NCBI GenBank assembly: GCA_017308235.1
Contig: JAFKFL010000022.1
Location: 62,001-126,000 of the forward strand
DNA length: 64,000 bases
Origin: Alphaproteobacteria bacterium
GTDB lineage: Bacteria > Pseudomonadota > Alphaproteobacteria > Reyranellales > Reyranellaceae
Direction of reading: 5' to 3'
The notes under the pieces were generated by a model that was given only the letters and a program-made list of their open reading frames with translations, was not told where the DNA came from and did not search any database. Below are positions 24,866 to 34,591 of the stretch, in pieces; the stretch's first letter is position 1; every line of letters begins with the position of its first letter. The position numbers and the translations under genes were made by a program.

Positions 24866-26041
24866 CTAGGCCGCGAGTTCAAGGATTTCCATCACCTGCG
24901 CCGGTTCCTTGATCGGCCGCGGATTGTTCAATACCGCGCGATCGTGCATCGACTTCTCGGCGATCTCGCGAAACCGGTCCTTGGCGACGCCGACATCGGC
25001 GAGCCGCCGCGGCAAGCTGAGTGCCGCGACCAGGCCCGCCACCAGATCGGCAGCCGGCGTATCCGGCTTGCCGAAGGCTTCGCTCACCCGCCTCTGGCGA
25101 TCGGCGTTGACCGGCAGGTTCCAACGCAGCACCGAGGGCAGCATGACACAGGACGTGTGGCCGTGCGGCACGTGACAGGCCGCGCCCAGCACATGGCCGA
25201 TGCCATGGCTTGCGCCCACGCCGACGCCCGACGTGCCAGCGCCGATCGCCAGCCACATGCCGAACTGCAGATCGAGGCGCGTCTCCATGTCGTCAGGTTT
25301 GGTTTGATGCGCGGGCAATGCCCTGGCCAGGAGCTTCAGGGCCTCGACCGCCGTGCCGGTGACGAAGGGATGCGCCTGTTGCGAGCAGAGTCGCTCGACC
25401 GCGTGGTCAACCGCCTTGAGACCGGTCGACAGCATCAGGTCCATCGGCGTGGCGAGCGTCGCCGCCGGATCGAGCACGATCACCCGCGGCACGATCAGAG
25501 GATGACCGAAGCTCTCCTTGATGCCGTAACGCGAGTCGGTGATGCCGGCAAAAGCATTGAACTCTGCCGCCGAAAGCGTCGTCGGCACGGCGATCATGCG
25601 GATGGCCTCCGGCGGCGGCCTGATCGCTTGCGATGGCGGCGCCGCGCCCTCCTTGGGTCGGCCAGCCCGGTAGGCGTCCAGATCCTCGACACGGGTCGCG
25701 TTCTGCCAAAGCGCGATCAGCATCACCTTGGTGGCATCGATCGCCGAGCCGCCGCCCACCGAGACGACCAGATCCGCGTCAGCCTCCCGCGCAAGCTTGG
25801 CGCCCTCGATGACGCACGGCCGCGGCGAATGTGCGGTCATGCCGGCGTAGGTCCCGACATGCCGGTTTCCCAGCGCGCTCACGACATCGGCCAGCAGAGG
25901 ACTTTGGGCCACCGACTTCGAAGTCGTCACGAAGACCCGTTTGGCCCCCAATCGCTCGGCCTCCGCCCGCACGGCCGCCCCGGCGGGTTTGCCATAAACG
26001 ACCCGCTCGATGTCCTGATGGCCATGGATACCGCTTAGCAT
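24866..26041 (-). CDS. Iron-containing alcohol dehydrogenase, maleylacetate reductase-like
   Basis: The 391-residue protein is a group III iron-containing dehydrogenase. The NAD-binding segment VSVGGGSAIDATKVM and the metal-ligand stretch GIGHVLGAACHVPHGHTS with its conserved histidines are present. The start RVVYGKPAGAAV is typical of maleylacetate reductases, which complete chlorocatechol or resorcinol degradation. GAGGAG just before the ATG at 26041 selects it over an in-frame ATG at 26089 that lacks a Shine-Dalgarno sequence. No ring-cleavage dioxygenase lies beside it, so another alcohol or keto substrate is possible. Confidence 0.87.
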   Translation of the reverse strand: MLSGIHGHQDIERVVYGKPAGAAVRAEAERLGAKRVFVTTSKSVAQSPLLADVVSALGNRHVGTYAGMTAHSPRPCVIEGAKLAREADADLVVSVGGGSAIDATKVMLIALWQNATRVEDLDAYRAGRPKEGAAPPSQAIRPPPEAIRMIAVPTTLSAAEFNAFAGITDSRYGIKESFGHPLIVPRVIVLDPAATLATPMDLMLSTGLKAVDHAVERLCSQQAHPFVTGTAVEALKLLARALPAHQTKPDDMETRLDLQFGMWLAIGAGTSGVGVGASHGIGHVLGAACHVPHGHTSCVMLPSVLRWNLPVNADRQRRVSEAFGKPDTPAADLVAGLVAALSLPRRLADVGVAKDRFREIAEKSMHDRAVLNNPRPIKEPAQVMEILELAA

Positions 26042-26134
26042 GCTCGTCTCCTCATCCAGAACGACGACGGTACCGAGCCCCTGCCCCATGGTCTATAACC
26101 GCGCCTCCTGTTCGGGTCGAAGGAGTGGAACGAG

Positions 26135-27343
26135 ATGCCTCAGGGCAGCAAAGGCGCGTTGGAAGGGCTGAAAGTCGTCGATTTGTCCCGCGTTCTGGGT
26201 GGTCCCTATTGCGGCCAGATGCTGGCCGACCACGGCGCCGAAGTGATCAAGATCGAGCCGCCGCAGGGTGACGAGACGCGCGGCTGGGGCCCGCCGTTCG
26301 ACAAGGAGGGCATCTCCGCCTATTTCGCCGGCATCAACCGCAACAAGCGCACCATGGCGCTCGATCTCTCCAAGCCTGAGGGCCGTGCCGTACTGTTGCG
26401 ACTCTTGGAGGATACCGACGTTCTGATCGACAACTTCAAGACAGGCACGATGGAGAAATGGGGCATCGGCTATGCCGATACGCTCTCCAAGAAATTCCCA
26501 CGCCTGATCCATGCGCGCGTCTCGGGTTTCGGTGCCGACGGCCCCTTGGGCGGGCTTCCCGGCTACGACGCCATCGTGCAGGCATCCTCCGGCTTGGTTT
26601 CCGTGAACGGCTCGCCGGAAAGCGACCCGGTGCGCATCGGCGTGCCTGTGGTGGATCTCGCGACCGGTATGAATGCCTGCATCGGCATCCTGATGGCGCT
26701 TTACGAGCGCAATACGTCCGGCAAGGGCCAGTTCATCGATGCGACGCTCTACGACAGCGCCATCGCCTTGCACCAACCGCATGCGCCCAACTACTTCATG
26801 GCCGGCCTCAAGCCCAAGCTCGTGGGCAACAGTCATGGCAGTCTCGCGCCCTATGCCAACTTCCCGACCAAGAAGGGCAATATCGTCATCGGCGCCGGCA
26901 ATGACGGCCAGTTCCGCAAGCTCTGCCAGATGCTGGGCAAGCCGGAGATGGCCGACGATCCCCGCTTCAAGACCAACAAGGACCGCGTCGCCCATCGGCC
27001 CGAGCTGGAAGCCGAATTGCGCGCGCTCCTGAAGGATCGCGATGCCGACGCTTTCTCCCGGGAACTGATGAAGGGCGGCGTACCGTCAGGCGCCGTGCTC
27101 GACGTGCCGGAGGTGATGGAGCATCCGCATACCAAGCACCGTGACATGGTTTGGCAGAAGGACGGCTACCAGAACATCGGCAATCCGATAAAGCTCTCGC
27201 GCACACCGCCGGCCGTGCGCAGCAAGCCGAAGAAGTTCGGCCTCGATACCGGGGCAGTGCTGGCCGAACGCGGCTATTCCGAGGCCGAGATCGACAAGCT
27301 CGTGGCCTCGGGTATTGCGCTGACAGAAATCAGGAAAGGCTGA
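26135..27343 (+). CDS. CaiB/BaiF (family III) CoA-transferase
   Basis: The 402-residue protein matches family III CoA-transferases: LKVVDLSRVLGGPYCGQML at the start, GDETRGWGPP, and the catalytic Asp in VPVVDLATGMNA (Asp174). These enzymes move CoA between carboxylic acids through an aspartyl-CoA intermediate. AAGGAG precedes the ATG. It diverges from the maleylacetate reductase-like gene, with a 93-base spacer, and converges with the RND adaptor gene. Donor and acceptor are unknown. Confidence 0.93.
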   Translation: MPQGSKGALEGLKVVDLSRVLGGPYCGQMLADHGAEVIKIEPPQGDETRGWGPPFDKEGISAYFAGINRNKRTMALDLSKPEGRAVLLRLLEDTDVLIDNFKTGTMEKWGIGYADTLSKKFPRLIHARVSGFGADGPLGGLPGYDAIVQASSGLVSVNGSPESDPVRIGVPVVDLATGMNACIGILMALYERNTSGKGQFIDATLYDSAIALHQPHAPNYFMAGLKPKLVGNSHGSLAPYANFPTKKGNIVIGAGNDGQFRKLCQMLGKPEMADDPRFKTNKDRVAHRPELEAELRALLKDRDADAFSRELMKGGVPSGAVLDVPEVMEHPHTKHRDMVWQKDGYQNIGNPIKLSRTPPAVRSKPKKFGLDTGAVLAERGYSEAEIDKLVASGIALTEIRKG

Positions 27344-27356
27344 TCGAGGCGGCGCC

Positions 27357-28538
27357 TCAACGCGTGCTCTGGGCGGAGCCGCCGCCCTTCACCACCCGGA
27401 CCTTGTCGCCGTCGGAGAGACCGTCCGGCGGGCTTTCGATCACCCGGTCGTCAGCCGACAGGCCGGTCGCAATCTCGACCACCTGCCCCAGATCGCGTCC
27501 GATGGTCACCGGTTTCAGCGCGACCTTGCTGTTGGCATCGACGGTTGCGATTCTGAGACCCTTCTGGTCGAAGATCAGGGCGCCGGCAGGAACCGACAGC
27601 GCCTGCGCATTGCGCGGCAGCTCAACACGCGTGTTGGCGAAGGCACCTGGCATCAGCTCGCCCGCGCTGTTGTTGACCACGACCTGCATGCGCGTCGTCC
27701 CCGACGCCGGATCGACCGCCCGCGCCGAGGCCTCCACCACGCCGTCATAGACTTTGCCGGGATATTCCGGCACCGAGATCTTGACCCGAGTTTCGAGCGG
27801 CACCGAGGGCACGTAGTTCTGCGGTACGGCAATCGTCAGGCGAAGCTTCTTGATGTCCGAGACCACGAACAAGGCGAGACCTGCGCTCGAGTCGGCGTTG
27901 ATCAGCGCACCCATATCGGTGTTGCGCGCGGTAACGATGCCCTCGAACGGCGCCGTCACCCGCTTGAATTGCGACAGCACCTCGAGACGATCGACATTGG
28001 CTTGCGCCGACTTGCGGTTGGCCTCCTTGACGCTGAGATCACCATTCTTCTCATCGATGCTCTGCTTCGTGACGGCGTTAGTGCCGCTGAGTGCCTGCCA
28101 GCGCTGGGCCGTCAACTTCGCCAGCGATTCGGCAGCCTCCGCCGAAGCAAGCGCCCCCTTGGCCTGCATGAGCTGTTGATCGAGATCTGGCGCCTCGATC
28201 TCGGCCAGGAGCTGGCCTGCCTTCACCGACGCACCAATATCGACGTACCAGGTTTTGAGGAAGCCGCTGACGCGCGCATAGATCGGTGCCCGCGAATAGG
28301 CTTCCAACCGGCCCGGCAGGTCGAGATAGGACTTGGCTGTGTTCGTCCCGGGCGCGACCAGGGCGACCGTCGGCACCGCCTGCGCATCGGTCGTCTCTTT
28401 GAGGCGCGCGGCGCTTGAGTTGCGCTCCCAGATCCCGTTGACGACCACGACGGCAGCGACCAACGCAGCGATCATGCCGGCGATCGCGAGGCCGCGGCGT
28501 GACGTCCGCCTCGGGGCGGGAGCGGGTTCAGGTGGCAT
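27357..28538 (-). CDS. RND efflux periplasmic adaptor (membrane fusion protein)
   Basis: The 393-residue protein has one N-terminal membrane anchor (LAIAGMIAALVAAVVVVNG), then lipoyl/barrel-sandwich halves (YARVSGFLKTWYVDIGASVK and VTAPFEGIVTARNTDMGAL) flanking a helical hairpin. It bridges the inner-membrane RND pump to an outer-membrane channel. The ATG at 28538 overlaps the last codons of the permease gene by 11 bases, which decides the start. No outer-membrane factor gene is adjacent, so a channel encoded elsewhere must be used. Confidence 0.92.
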   Translation of the reverse strand: MPPEPAPAPRRTSRRGLAIAGMIAALVAAVVVVNGIWERNSSAARLKETTDAQAVPTVALVAPGTNTAKSYLDLPGRLEAYSRAPIYARVSGFLKTWYVDIGASVKAGQLLAEIEAPDLDQQLMQAKGALASAEAAESLAKLTAQRWQALSGTNAVTKQSIDEKNGDLSVKEANRKSAQANVDRLEVLSQFKRVTAPFEGIVTARNTDMGALINADSSAGLALFVVSDIKKLRLTIAVPQNYVPSVPLETRVKISVPEYPGKVYDGVVEASARAVDPASGTTRMQVVVNNSAGELMPGAFANTRVELPRNAQALSVPAGALIFDQKGLRIATVDANSKVALKPVTIGRDLGQVVEIATGLSADDRVIESPPDGLSDGDKVRVVKGGGSAQSTR

Positions 28539-31500
28539 GAGCTGCTCCGGGCAAGGTCGGCTTCGGCGCCGACGTCTTGCCGTGATTGCGATGAATGACA
28601 CTGAAGACGACCGGCACGAAGATCAATGTCGCAATCGTCGCAAAGACCAGGCCGCCGATCACGGCGCGCCCCAACGGCGCATTCTGCTCGCCACCCTCGC
28701 CCAGCCCGAGCGCCATGGGTGCCATGCCGATGATCATCGCGAGCGCGGTCATGAGCACCGGCCGGAAACGCACGAACCCGGCCTCAAGGGCCGCCGCCGT
28801 CGCATCGCCCAGCTCGGCCAGCCGCTCACGTGCAAAACTCACGACCAGCACGGAATTGGCGGTCGCCACGCCCATGCACATGATGGCACCGGTCAGCGCT
28901 GGCACCGAGAGCGTCGTGTAGGTGACAAAGAGCATCCAGACGATACCCGCGAGGGCCGCCGGCAGCGCCGTGATGATGACGAAAGGGTCGCTCCAGGACT
29001 GGAAGTTCACGACGATCAGCAGATAGATCAGCACGATCGCGCCGGCGAGGCCGAACAACAGGCCCGAGAAAGCGCTCTGCATTGTCTTGACCTGGCCCTG
29101 CACCTTGACCTGGCGGACCTTCGGCGCATCCTTCGACACTTCTTCGACGATGCGCCGGACGTCGGTCGCGACGCCACCGAGGTCGCGCCCCTGCACCGCC
29201 GCGTAGACCTGCACCAACCCCTGCAGGTCATATTGAGAGACGACCGCATTGGCCGTGTCGCGGCGGATATCGGAGACACCGCCCAGTACCTGCAGCTGCG
29301 AAGCCGCTGGCGCCATGATCGGGAGGTTGGACAGCGCCGACAGCGAATCGAGGCGGTACTGCGGCGTCTGCAAGACGATGTTGTAGGTGATGCCGGTATC
29401 GGGGTTGAGCCAGTAAGTGGGCGCCACCTGGCCGCTGCCGGCGAGATTGACGACCAGCGAGTTGGTGACGTCGCGCGTCGTCAGGCCGACATACTGGGCG
29501 CGCGTGCGATCCACATCGACGTCGAATACTGGCGCATTGCGCGCTTGCTGGAGACGGGCATCGACGATCCCTGGAACCTGTCGGATGCGCGTCAATATCT
29601 TGTTCGCCAGGTCGAAATTGGCGGCCAAGTCGGGGCCGCGCACCTGCACGTCGATCGGCGAGGGCACGCCGAAATTCAGGATCTGGCTGATGATGTCGGC
29701 GGGCAGGAAAGAGAAGACGAAGCCCGGAAATCGTTCGGGCAGCTGTCGGCGCAACTCCGCCACATAGCGCGCCGTCGACCCATGGCTCTGCACCAGCTTG
29801 ATCTGGATATCGCCGTCCTGCGAGCCGATCGTGCCGGTGTTGTTGTAGGTCATGTTGATGCCGCTCACCGGCAGGCCGATGTTGTCGACGATGGTCGAGA
29901 TCTCGCCCGGGGGCAGGATCTCCCGGATCGATTTCTGGATCGCGGCAAACCGGCTGGCCGCCTCCTCGACCCGGGTCCCGATCGGCGCGCGCACGTGCAT
30001 CAGGATCTGGCCTGAATCGACATCGGGGAAGAAATTGCGGCCCAGGAACGGCGCCAACGCAAAAGAGGCCAGCACGAACGCCATAAAGCCCGAGATGAAC
30101 AGGGTGCGATGCGCGAGCGCGAGAGCCAGCAGGTCACGGTAGACCTCGCGGAAGCGGGAGAAGCGCGCCTCGAAGCCCCGCTGCAGCAGCACCAGTGGAT
30201 TGCGGCTCGGACGCGGGCCGTCTCCGTGTGCCGCATGCGGCTTCAGGAGGTAATTCGACATCGTCGGCACAAGCGTGCGCGACAGGATGAACGAGCAGAT
30301 CATCGCGAACATGACCGCTTCCGCCATCGGCACGAACAGGAAGCGCGCGACACCTTCCAGGAAGAACATCGGCACGAACACAATGCAGATGCAGAGCAGC
30401 GACACGAAGGCTGGCGTCACGATCTGCCGGGCGCCGTCCATGATCGCGGTTTCGACATCCTTTCCCTGCTCGAGATGATAGTTGATGTTCTCGATGGTGA
30501 CGGTGGCATCGTCGACCAGGATGCCGACCGCGAGCGCGAGGCCACCTAATGTCATGATGTTGAGAGTCTCGCCGAACGCCGCCAGCAGGGCGATCGAGCC
30601 CAGAATGGCGAGCGGAATCGAGGTCGCGATGATCACCGTCGAACGCCAGCTGCCCAGAAACAGCAGGATCATGAGGCTGGTCAGGATCGCCGCCACCATC
30701 GCCTCGAAGGCCACGCCGCCGATCGCGTTCTTGACGAACAGCGACTGATCGCTGAGCAGCGCGACCGACAGGTTCGAAGGCAGCGAGCCGCGCATCTCCT
30801 CGACCTTCTGCTTGATCCCGTCGATGATAGACAGCGTCGAGACCGAGCCGTTCTTCAGGACCTGCAGCAGGACCGATCGGCCACCATCGACATGAACGAT
30901 GCTTTGCTGCGGAGGCGCACCATCGCGCACCTGGGCGACGTCGCGCAGATAGACGATCGCCCCGTCCTTGGCGAACACGGGGATATTGGCGAGATCGGCG
31001 AAGTCCTTCGGCGTGTTGTTGAGCTGGATGGCGTATTCCAGGCTACCGATCTTTTGGGTTCCCGCCGGCGTCAGGAGGTTCTGGGCCGCCAGCGCGTTGG
31101 CCACGTCATTGGCCGAAAGCCCGCGCGCCTGCATCGCCGCCGGATCGAGGTCGATCTGGATCTGCCGGAATTTGCCGCCGAAGGGATAGGGTATCGCCGC
31201 GCCGGGAACCGTCACGAGCGGCACACGCACCGTGTTGATGGCGATGTCGAACACCGCCTGCTCCGACAACCCCTGGCTCGATAGCGCGAGCTGGATGATC
31301 GGCACCGTCGAGGCGTTGTAGTTCAGGATCAGGGGCGGCGTGATGTTGGGCGGCATCTGCTTCAGCACGGTCTGCGCAATCGCTGTGACCTGCGCGTTGG
31401 CCGTACGGATGTCCGCGCCCGGCTGGAAGAAGACCTTCACGATGCCGATGCCGGTATAGGACGTGCCTTCGATGTGTTCGATGTCGTTGACGGTGGTGGT

Positions 31501-31716
31501 GAGCGCCCGCTGGAAGTTCAGCATGACGCGGCCGGACATCTGATCGGGCGGCAAGCCGGTATAGCCCCAGACCACGGCAATGACCGGGATGCGGATCTCG
31601 GGAAAGATATCCGTTGGCGTGCGCACTGCTGCCAACGGCCCCACGATCAGGATCAACAGCGCCAGGACAATGAATGTCAGGGGCCGCGTCAGCGCAATCC
31701 GAACCAGAGCCAGCAT
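28528..31716 (-). CDS. RND efflux pump permease (HAE/AcrB family)
   Basis: The 1062-residue protein has the RND layout: an N-terminal membrane helix, a large periplasmic loop, a helix bundle, a second loop and a second bundle. Proton-relay aspartates appear in LAVGILVDDATVTIEN, and GRNFFPDVDSG is typical of the second loop start. It should export lipophilic compounds by proton antiport with the adaptor encoded downstream. The ATG at 31716 is preferred to an in-frame TTG at 31734. The upstream spacer with the divergent GMC gene holds an inverted repeat. Confidence 0.95.
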   Translation of the reverse strand: MLALVRIALTRPLTFIVLALLILIVGPLAAVRTPTDIFPEIRIPVIAVVWGYTGLPPDQMSGRVMLNFQRALTTTVNDIEHIEGTSYTGIGIVKVFFQPGADIRTANAQVTAIAQTVLKQMPPNITPPLILNYNASTVPIIQLALSSQGLSEQAVFDIAINTVRVPLVTVPGAAIPYPFGGKFRQIQIDLDPAAMQARGLSANDVANALAAQNLLTPAGTQKIGSLEYAIQLNNTPKDFADLANIPVFAKDGAIVYLRDVAQVRDGAPPQQSIVHVDGGRSVLLQVLKNGSVSTLSIIDGIKQKVEEMRGSLPSNLSVALLSDQSLFVKNAIGGVAFEAMVAAILTSLMILLFLGSWRSTVIIATSIPLAILGSIALLAAFGETLNIMTLGGLALAVGILVDDATVTIENINYHLEQGKDVETAIMDGARQIVTPAFVSLLCICIVFVPMFFLEGVARFLFVPMAEAVMFAMICSFILSRTLVPTMSNYLLKPHAAHGDGPRPSRNPLVLLQRGFEARFSRFREVYRDLLALALAHRTLFISGFMAFVLASFALAPFLGRNFFPDVDSGQILMHVRAPIGTRVEEAASRFAAIQKSIREILPPGEISTIVDNIGLPVSGINMTYNNTGTIGSQDGDIQIKLVQSHGSTARYVAELRRQLPERFPGFVFSFLPADIISQILNFGVPSPIDVQVRGPDLAANFDLANKILTRIRQVPGIVDARLQQARNAPVFDVDVDRTRAQYVGLTTRDVTNSLVVNLAGSGQVAPTYWLNPDTGITYNIVLQTPQYRLDSLSALSNLPIMAPAASQLQVLGGVSDIRRDTANAVVSQYDLQGLVQVYAAVQGRDLGGVATDVRRIVEEVSKDAPKVRQVKVQGQVKTMQSAFSGLLFGLAGAIVLIYLLIVVNFQSWSDPFVIITALPAALAGIVWMLFVTYTTLSVPALTGAIMCMGVATANSVLVVSFARERLAELGDATAAALEAGFVRFRPVLMTALAMIIGMAPMALGLGEGGEQNAPLGRAVIGGLVFATIATLIFVPVVFSVIHRNHGKTSAPKPTLPGAAHAT

Positions 31717-31791
31717 GTCGACTGCAATCTGCAATCACTTGAGGGGGCAAGCAACCATCAGGCTGCATGGCTGTCTGCCCTTGGCGCATGA

Positions 31792-31814
31792 AAGGGTCAC
31801 ACCCTTGTGAACCC
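31792..31814. promoter_or_regulatory. Overlapping inverted repeats between RND pump and GMC gene
   Basis: AAGGGT (31792-31797) and ACCCTT (31801-31806) form a palindrome around CAC. A second, offset pairing links GGGTCACA (31794-31801) with TGTGAACCC (31806-31814) with one bulge. The position in a 148-base divergent spacer suggests an operator for one or both genes. No regulator gene is adjacent. Confidence 0.35.
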
Positions 31815-31864
31815 TGCAATTCCCTGCTCTTTTTCGTCAAAAGCACGACAGGGGAAACGTACGC

Positions 31865-33460
31865 ATGTCGGAATACGATTACATCATCGTCGGCGCAGGC
31901 TCGGCCGGCGGCGCATTGGCCGCCCGTTTGAGCGAGAATCCCAAGACCAGGATCTTGTTGCTGGAGGCCGGCGCCCCCGGCCATCCCTATGCACGCATGC
32001 CGCTGTCGTTCGGCCTCCTGATCGACAATCCCGCGGCCAACTGGCTCTACCAGTCGGAACCTGAGCCGGGCACAGCCAATCGCGTCATTCCGGTGCCGCG
32101 CGGGAAGTTGCTGGGCGGGTCGAGCTCGATCAACGGCCTCGTCTGGGTGCGCGGACAGCCGCTCGACTACGATACCTGGGCGCAGATGGGCTGCCGGGGC
32201 TGGAGCTGGCGGGAGGTGGCGCCGCTCTTCACCCGGATCGAGACCTTTGTCGACGGCGACGGCCGCAACGGCCGCGGCACGGCGGGACCGCTCAAGGTGT
32301 CGACGGTGCCCGACCAGAACCCGCTTTATGACGCCCTGTTCAAGGCCGCGGTGGCGGCGGGCTACAAGCTCAATCCCGACTACAACAGCGAGGATCAGGA
32401 AGGCGTCGTGAAGACGCAAACCTCGATCTACAAGGGGCGGCGCATGAGCGTCGCTCATTGTTACATCGAGCCGGCGATGAAACGCTCGCCGAACCTCCAT
32501 GTCGTGACCAACGCCCACATGCTGCGCGTGCTGCTCAAGGGTAAGCGCTGCATCGGCGTGGAGTACGAAAAGGACGGCAAGGTGGTACAGGCCCGCGCCG
32601 GCGAAACCATTCTGTCCGCAGGCGGCGTCGCGAGCCCACAGATCCTCGAGCTGAGCGGCATTGGCCAGCCCGAGTTGCTCCGCAAGCATGGCATCGAGGT
32701 GAAGCACGAGCTGGCGGCGGTCGGTGAGAATTTCCGCGACCACATCAATGCCCGCATCATCTGGCGGGTGAAGGACCGCAGGGTTTCGTACAACCACATG
32801 GCGCGCGGAGTCGGCGCGGCTACACAAATGATGAAATACCTGGCGACGGGCGGCGGCTTCATGAGCCTGCCGTCGGCCCCGTTGCTCGCTTTCCTGCGCA
32901 CCCGACCGGAGCTGGCCACGCCCGACGTCCAGATGCATCTCGTCCCCTATTCCATCAAGGACCCCAAGACGCGCAAATTGCAGGACTTCCCGTCCATGAC
33001 GATCGCCTGCTACCAGCTTCGCCCCGAGAGCCTGGGGTCGATCCATATCAAGTCGCCCGACCCCAAGGCCCAGCCGGCGATCCGCTTCAACTTCCTCGCC
33101 GACCCGATCGACCAGCGTGCCATGGTCGACGGCTTCCGCATGATGCGCCGGATCGTGGATGCGGCGCCGATGGATGCGTACCGAGACGCCGAGTTCTCAC
33201 CGGGTGCAGCGGTAGCGTCAGACGAGGAGATCCTGACGTGGATCCGCAACAACTCACAAACGGCCTACCATCCGATCGGCACCTGCCGCATGGGTCCCGG
33301 CCCCAACACCGTGGTCGACGACAAGCTCCGGGTGCACGGGCTCCAAGGCCTTCGGATCGCTGATGCGTCGATCTTCCCCACCATGCCCTCGGGCAACACC
33401 AATGCGCCCTCGATCATGGTCGGGGAAAAGGCCGCCGATATGCTGAAGGCGGCGGCCTAG
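31865..33460 (+). CDS. GMC family oxidoreductase (choline dehydrogenase-like)
   Basis: The 531-residue flavoenzyme has the FAD motif YIIVGAGSAGGALAARL at residues 5-21, signature 1 GKLLGGSSSINGLVWVRG, signature 2 SAGGVASPQILELSGIG, and the catalytic His in AYHPIGTCRMG with Asn in SGNTNAPS. It is homologous over its length to the enzyme encoded at 212-1804 but clearly diverged. Substrate is an unknown primary or secondary alcohol. AGGGGAA precedes the ATG by 6 bases. It diverges from the RND pump genes. Confidence 0.93.
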   Translation: MSEYDYIIVGAGSAGGALAARLSENPKTRILLLEAGAPGHPYARMPLSFGLLIDNPAANWLYQSEPEPGTANRVIPVPRGKLLGGSSSINGLVWVRGQPLDYDTWAQMGCRGWSWREVAPLFTRIETFVDGDGRNGRGTAGPLKVSTVPDQNPLYDALFKAAVAAGYKLNPDYNSEDQEGVVKTQTSIYKGRRMSVAHCYIEPAMKRSPNLHVVTNAHMLRVLLKGKRCIGVEYEKDGKVVQARAGETILSAGGVASPQILELSGIGQPELLRKHGIEVKHELAAVGENFRDHINARIIWRVKDRRVSYNHMARGVGAATQMMKYLATGGGFMSLPSAPLLAFLRTRPELATPDVQMHLVPYSIKDPKTRKLQDFPSMTIACYQLRPESLGSIHIKSPDPKAQPAIRFNFLADPIDQRAMVDGFRMMRRIVDAAPMDAYRDAEFSPGAAVASDEEILTWIRNNSQTAYHPIGTCRMGPGPNTVVDDKLRVHGLQGLRIADASIFPTMPSGNTNAPSIMVGEKAADMLKAAA

Positions 33461-33473
33461 GAGGTTGATCATC

Positions 33474-33614
33474 ATGCGATTTCTTGTTCTGGGCATGCTT
33501 GCTGCCCGCCAACCGGTAGCAGGAGCTACCGCCGGCGAGAAGCCGCCCGGGATACAACCGTGCCCGATCCCATCCGCGCATTCGTCCACCGCGCCTGGTA
33601 GATGGAAGCCGTGA
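33474..33614 (+). CDS. Possible small ORF or remnant, 46 residues
   Basis: AGGAGG overlaps the stop of the GMC gene and lies 9 bases before an ATG that opens a 46-codon frame. The product starts MRFLVLGMLAARQPVAG, a basic residue then hydrophobic segment like a truncated signal peptide, and ends in a Pro/Ser-rich tail without any family I recognise. It could be a real small protein, the leftover of a decayed secreted protein, or chance. A 7-bp hairpin lies inside it. Confidence 0.3.
   Translation: MRFLVLGMLAARQPVAGATAGEKPPGIQPCPIPSAHSSTAPGRWKP
33524..33541 (+). terminator. 7-bp hairpin downstream of the GMC gene
   Basis: CGGTAGC (33524-33530) pairs with GCTACCG (33535-33541) around AGGA, 64 bases after the GMC stop. 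No U-tract follows. The remaining bases up to the next gene at 33690 show no clear feature apart from a purine-rich stretch. Confidence 0.35.
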
Positions 33615-33689
33615 TCACCGTCTGGTCACGGCGCCTAATCACGACCTCGGCATAATATCGAGACCATCGAGGGCTTAAAAAACGCTCAC

Positions 33690-34547
33690 ATGGTCGACGT
33701 CAGTAGCACCTATACGGAGGCGCGGCATGTCCTGCGCTCTCTCTGTCCCACGCCCATCCTGAACTGGCGCGAGGCGCGGTACTACGGCCGCTATGGCGAG
33801 GTCGAGCTCCATCTCCTCGAGTTCCTGTGCCGTCCCGATCAGGACGCAATCGATGTCGGCGCCAATGACGGATGCTACGTCCACTATATGCGGCGCCATG
33901 CTCGCCATATCGTTGCCTACGAGCCGATGCCGCATCTTGCGGCGGCCTTGCGGGCCAAGTTCCCGTCCAGGGTGAAGGTTGAAGCTACAGCGCTGTCGGA
34001 CGCCGACGGCAAGGTCGAGCTTCGCATGCCTCTGGTCGACGGCGTCCTCGTTGAGGGCTGCTCAACCATCTCGTTCGACGCGTCGGCGACCTATGCTGCC
34101 TACCAGAGCGTCGAGGTGCCGACTGTCAGGCTGGATGATGCCTATCAAGGCCAGGTCGGCTTCATAAAGATCGATGTCGAAGGCCATGAGCAGGCCGTTC
34201 TCGACGGCGGCCGCGAGACCATCCGACGCTGCCTGCCAAGGCTGCTGATCGAGATCGACGAGCGTCTGTCGCCGGGCGGGATCGAGCGGGCACGCCGGTA
34301 TTTCACCGAACTCGGCTACCGCGGCTTTTTTATCCACAACGGCAACTTGAAGCCGATGGAACGCTTCTCTGTGGAGCGGATGCAGCGCCGGGATAATTTG
34401 CCGGATCTGACGGCCTCCCTGCAGGCGCGCGAGCGTTTTGGGTCCTACCTCTACAACTTCATCTTCCTGCCACCAGGCGAGCCGCAGGAAACGCTGTGGA
34501 GGATGTCCGAGCGCCTCTTCAAATTCTCGGGGACCGAAGCTCGATAG
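33690..34547 (+). CDS. FkbM family SAM-dependent methyltransferase
   Basis: The 285-residue protein has SAM motif I AIDVGANDGCYVHYM at about residues 54-68, the acidic VAYEPMPHL, and the FkbM hallmark GFIKIDVEGHEQAVLDGG. FkbM enzymes O-methylate sugars or polyketide hydroxyls. Being beside a glycosyltransferase and an amino-sugar-type aminotransferase, it may methylate a surface glycan sugar (inference). It converges on the glycosyltransferase gene. No obvious Shine-Dalgarno sequence precedes the ATG. Confidence 0.9.
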   Translation: MVDVSSTYTEARHVLRSLCPTPILNWREARYYGRYGEVELHLLEFLCRPDQDAIDVGANDGCYVHYMRRHARHIVAYEPMPHLAAALRAKFPSRVKVEATALSDADGKVELRMPLVDGVLVEGCSTISFDASATYAAYQSVEVPTVRLDDAYQGQVGFIKIDVEGHEQAVLDGGRETIRRCLPRLLIEIDERLSPGGIERARRYFTELGYRGFFIHNGNLKPMERFSVERMQRRDNLPDLTASLQARERFGSYLYNFIFLPPGEPQETLWRMSERLFKFSGTEAR

Positions 34548-34591
34548 CAGCAGCGCTCGTTGCTTGGTCGCTTAATCTGCCTCGATTGTGT

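Noticed and set aside
24866..26041. A chloroaromatic degradation cluster around the maleylacetate reductase-like gene
   Set aside because: No intradiol dioxygenase, muconate cycloisomerase or dienelactone hydrolase lies nearby.
28333..30015. 560-codon plus-strand frame opposite the RND permease
   Set aside because: The composition is rich in Arg, His and Asp, typical of an antisense frame; the RND reading is unambiguous.
31106..33046. 646-codon minus-strand frame spanning the RND pump start and the GMC gene
   Set aside because: It crosses a clear divergent promoter region and is antisense to a well-supported oxidoreductase; no domain is visible.
31865..33460. Assigning choline dehydrogenase (betA) to either GMC gene
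   Set aside because: Family membership is clear, but there is no betaine aldehyde dehydrogenase or BetI neighbour and GMC substrates are diverse.
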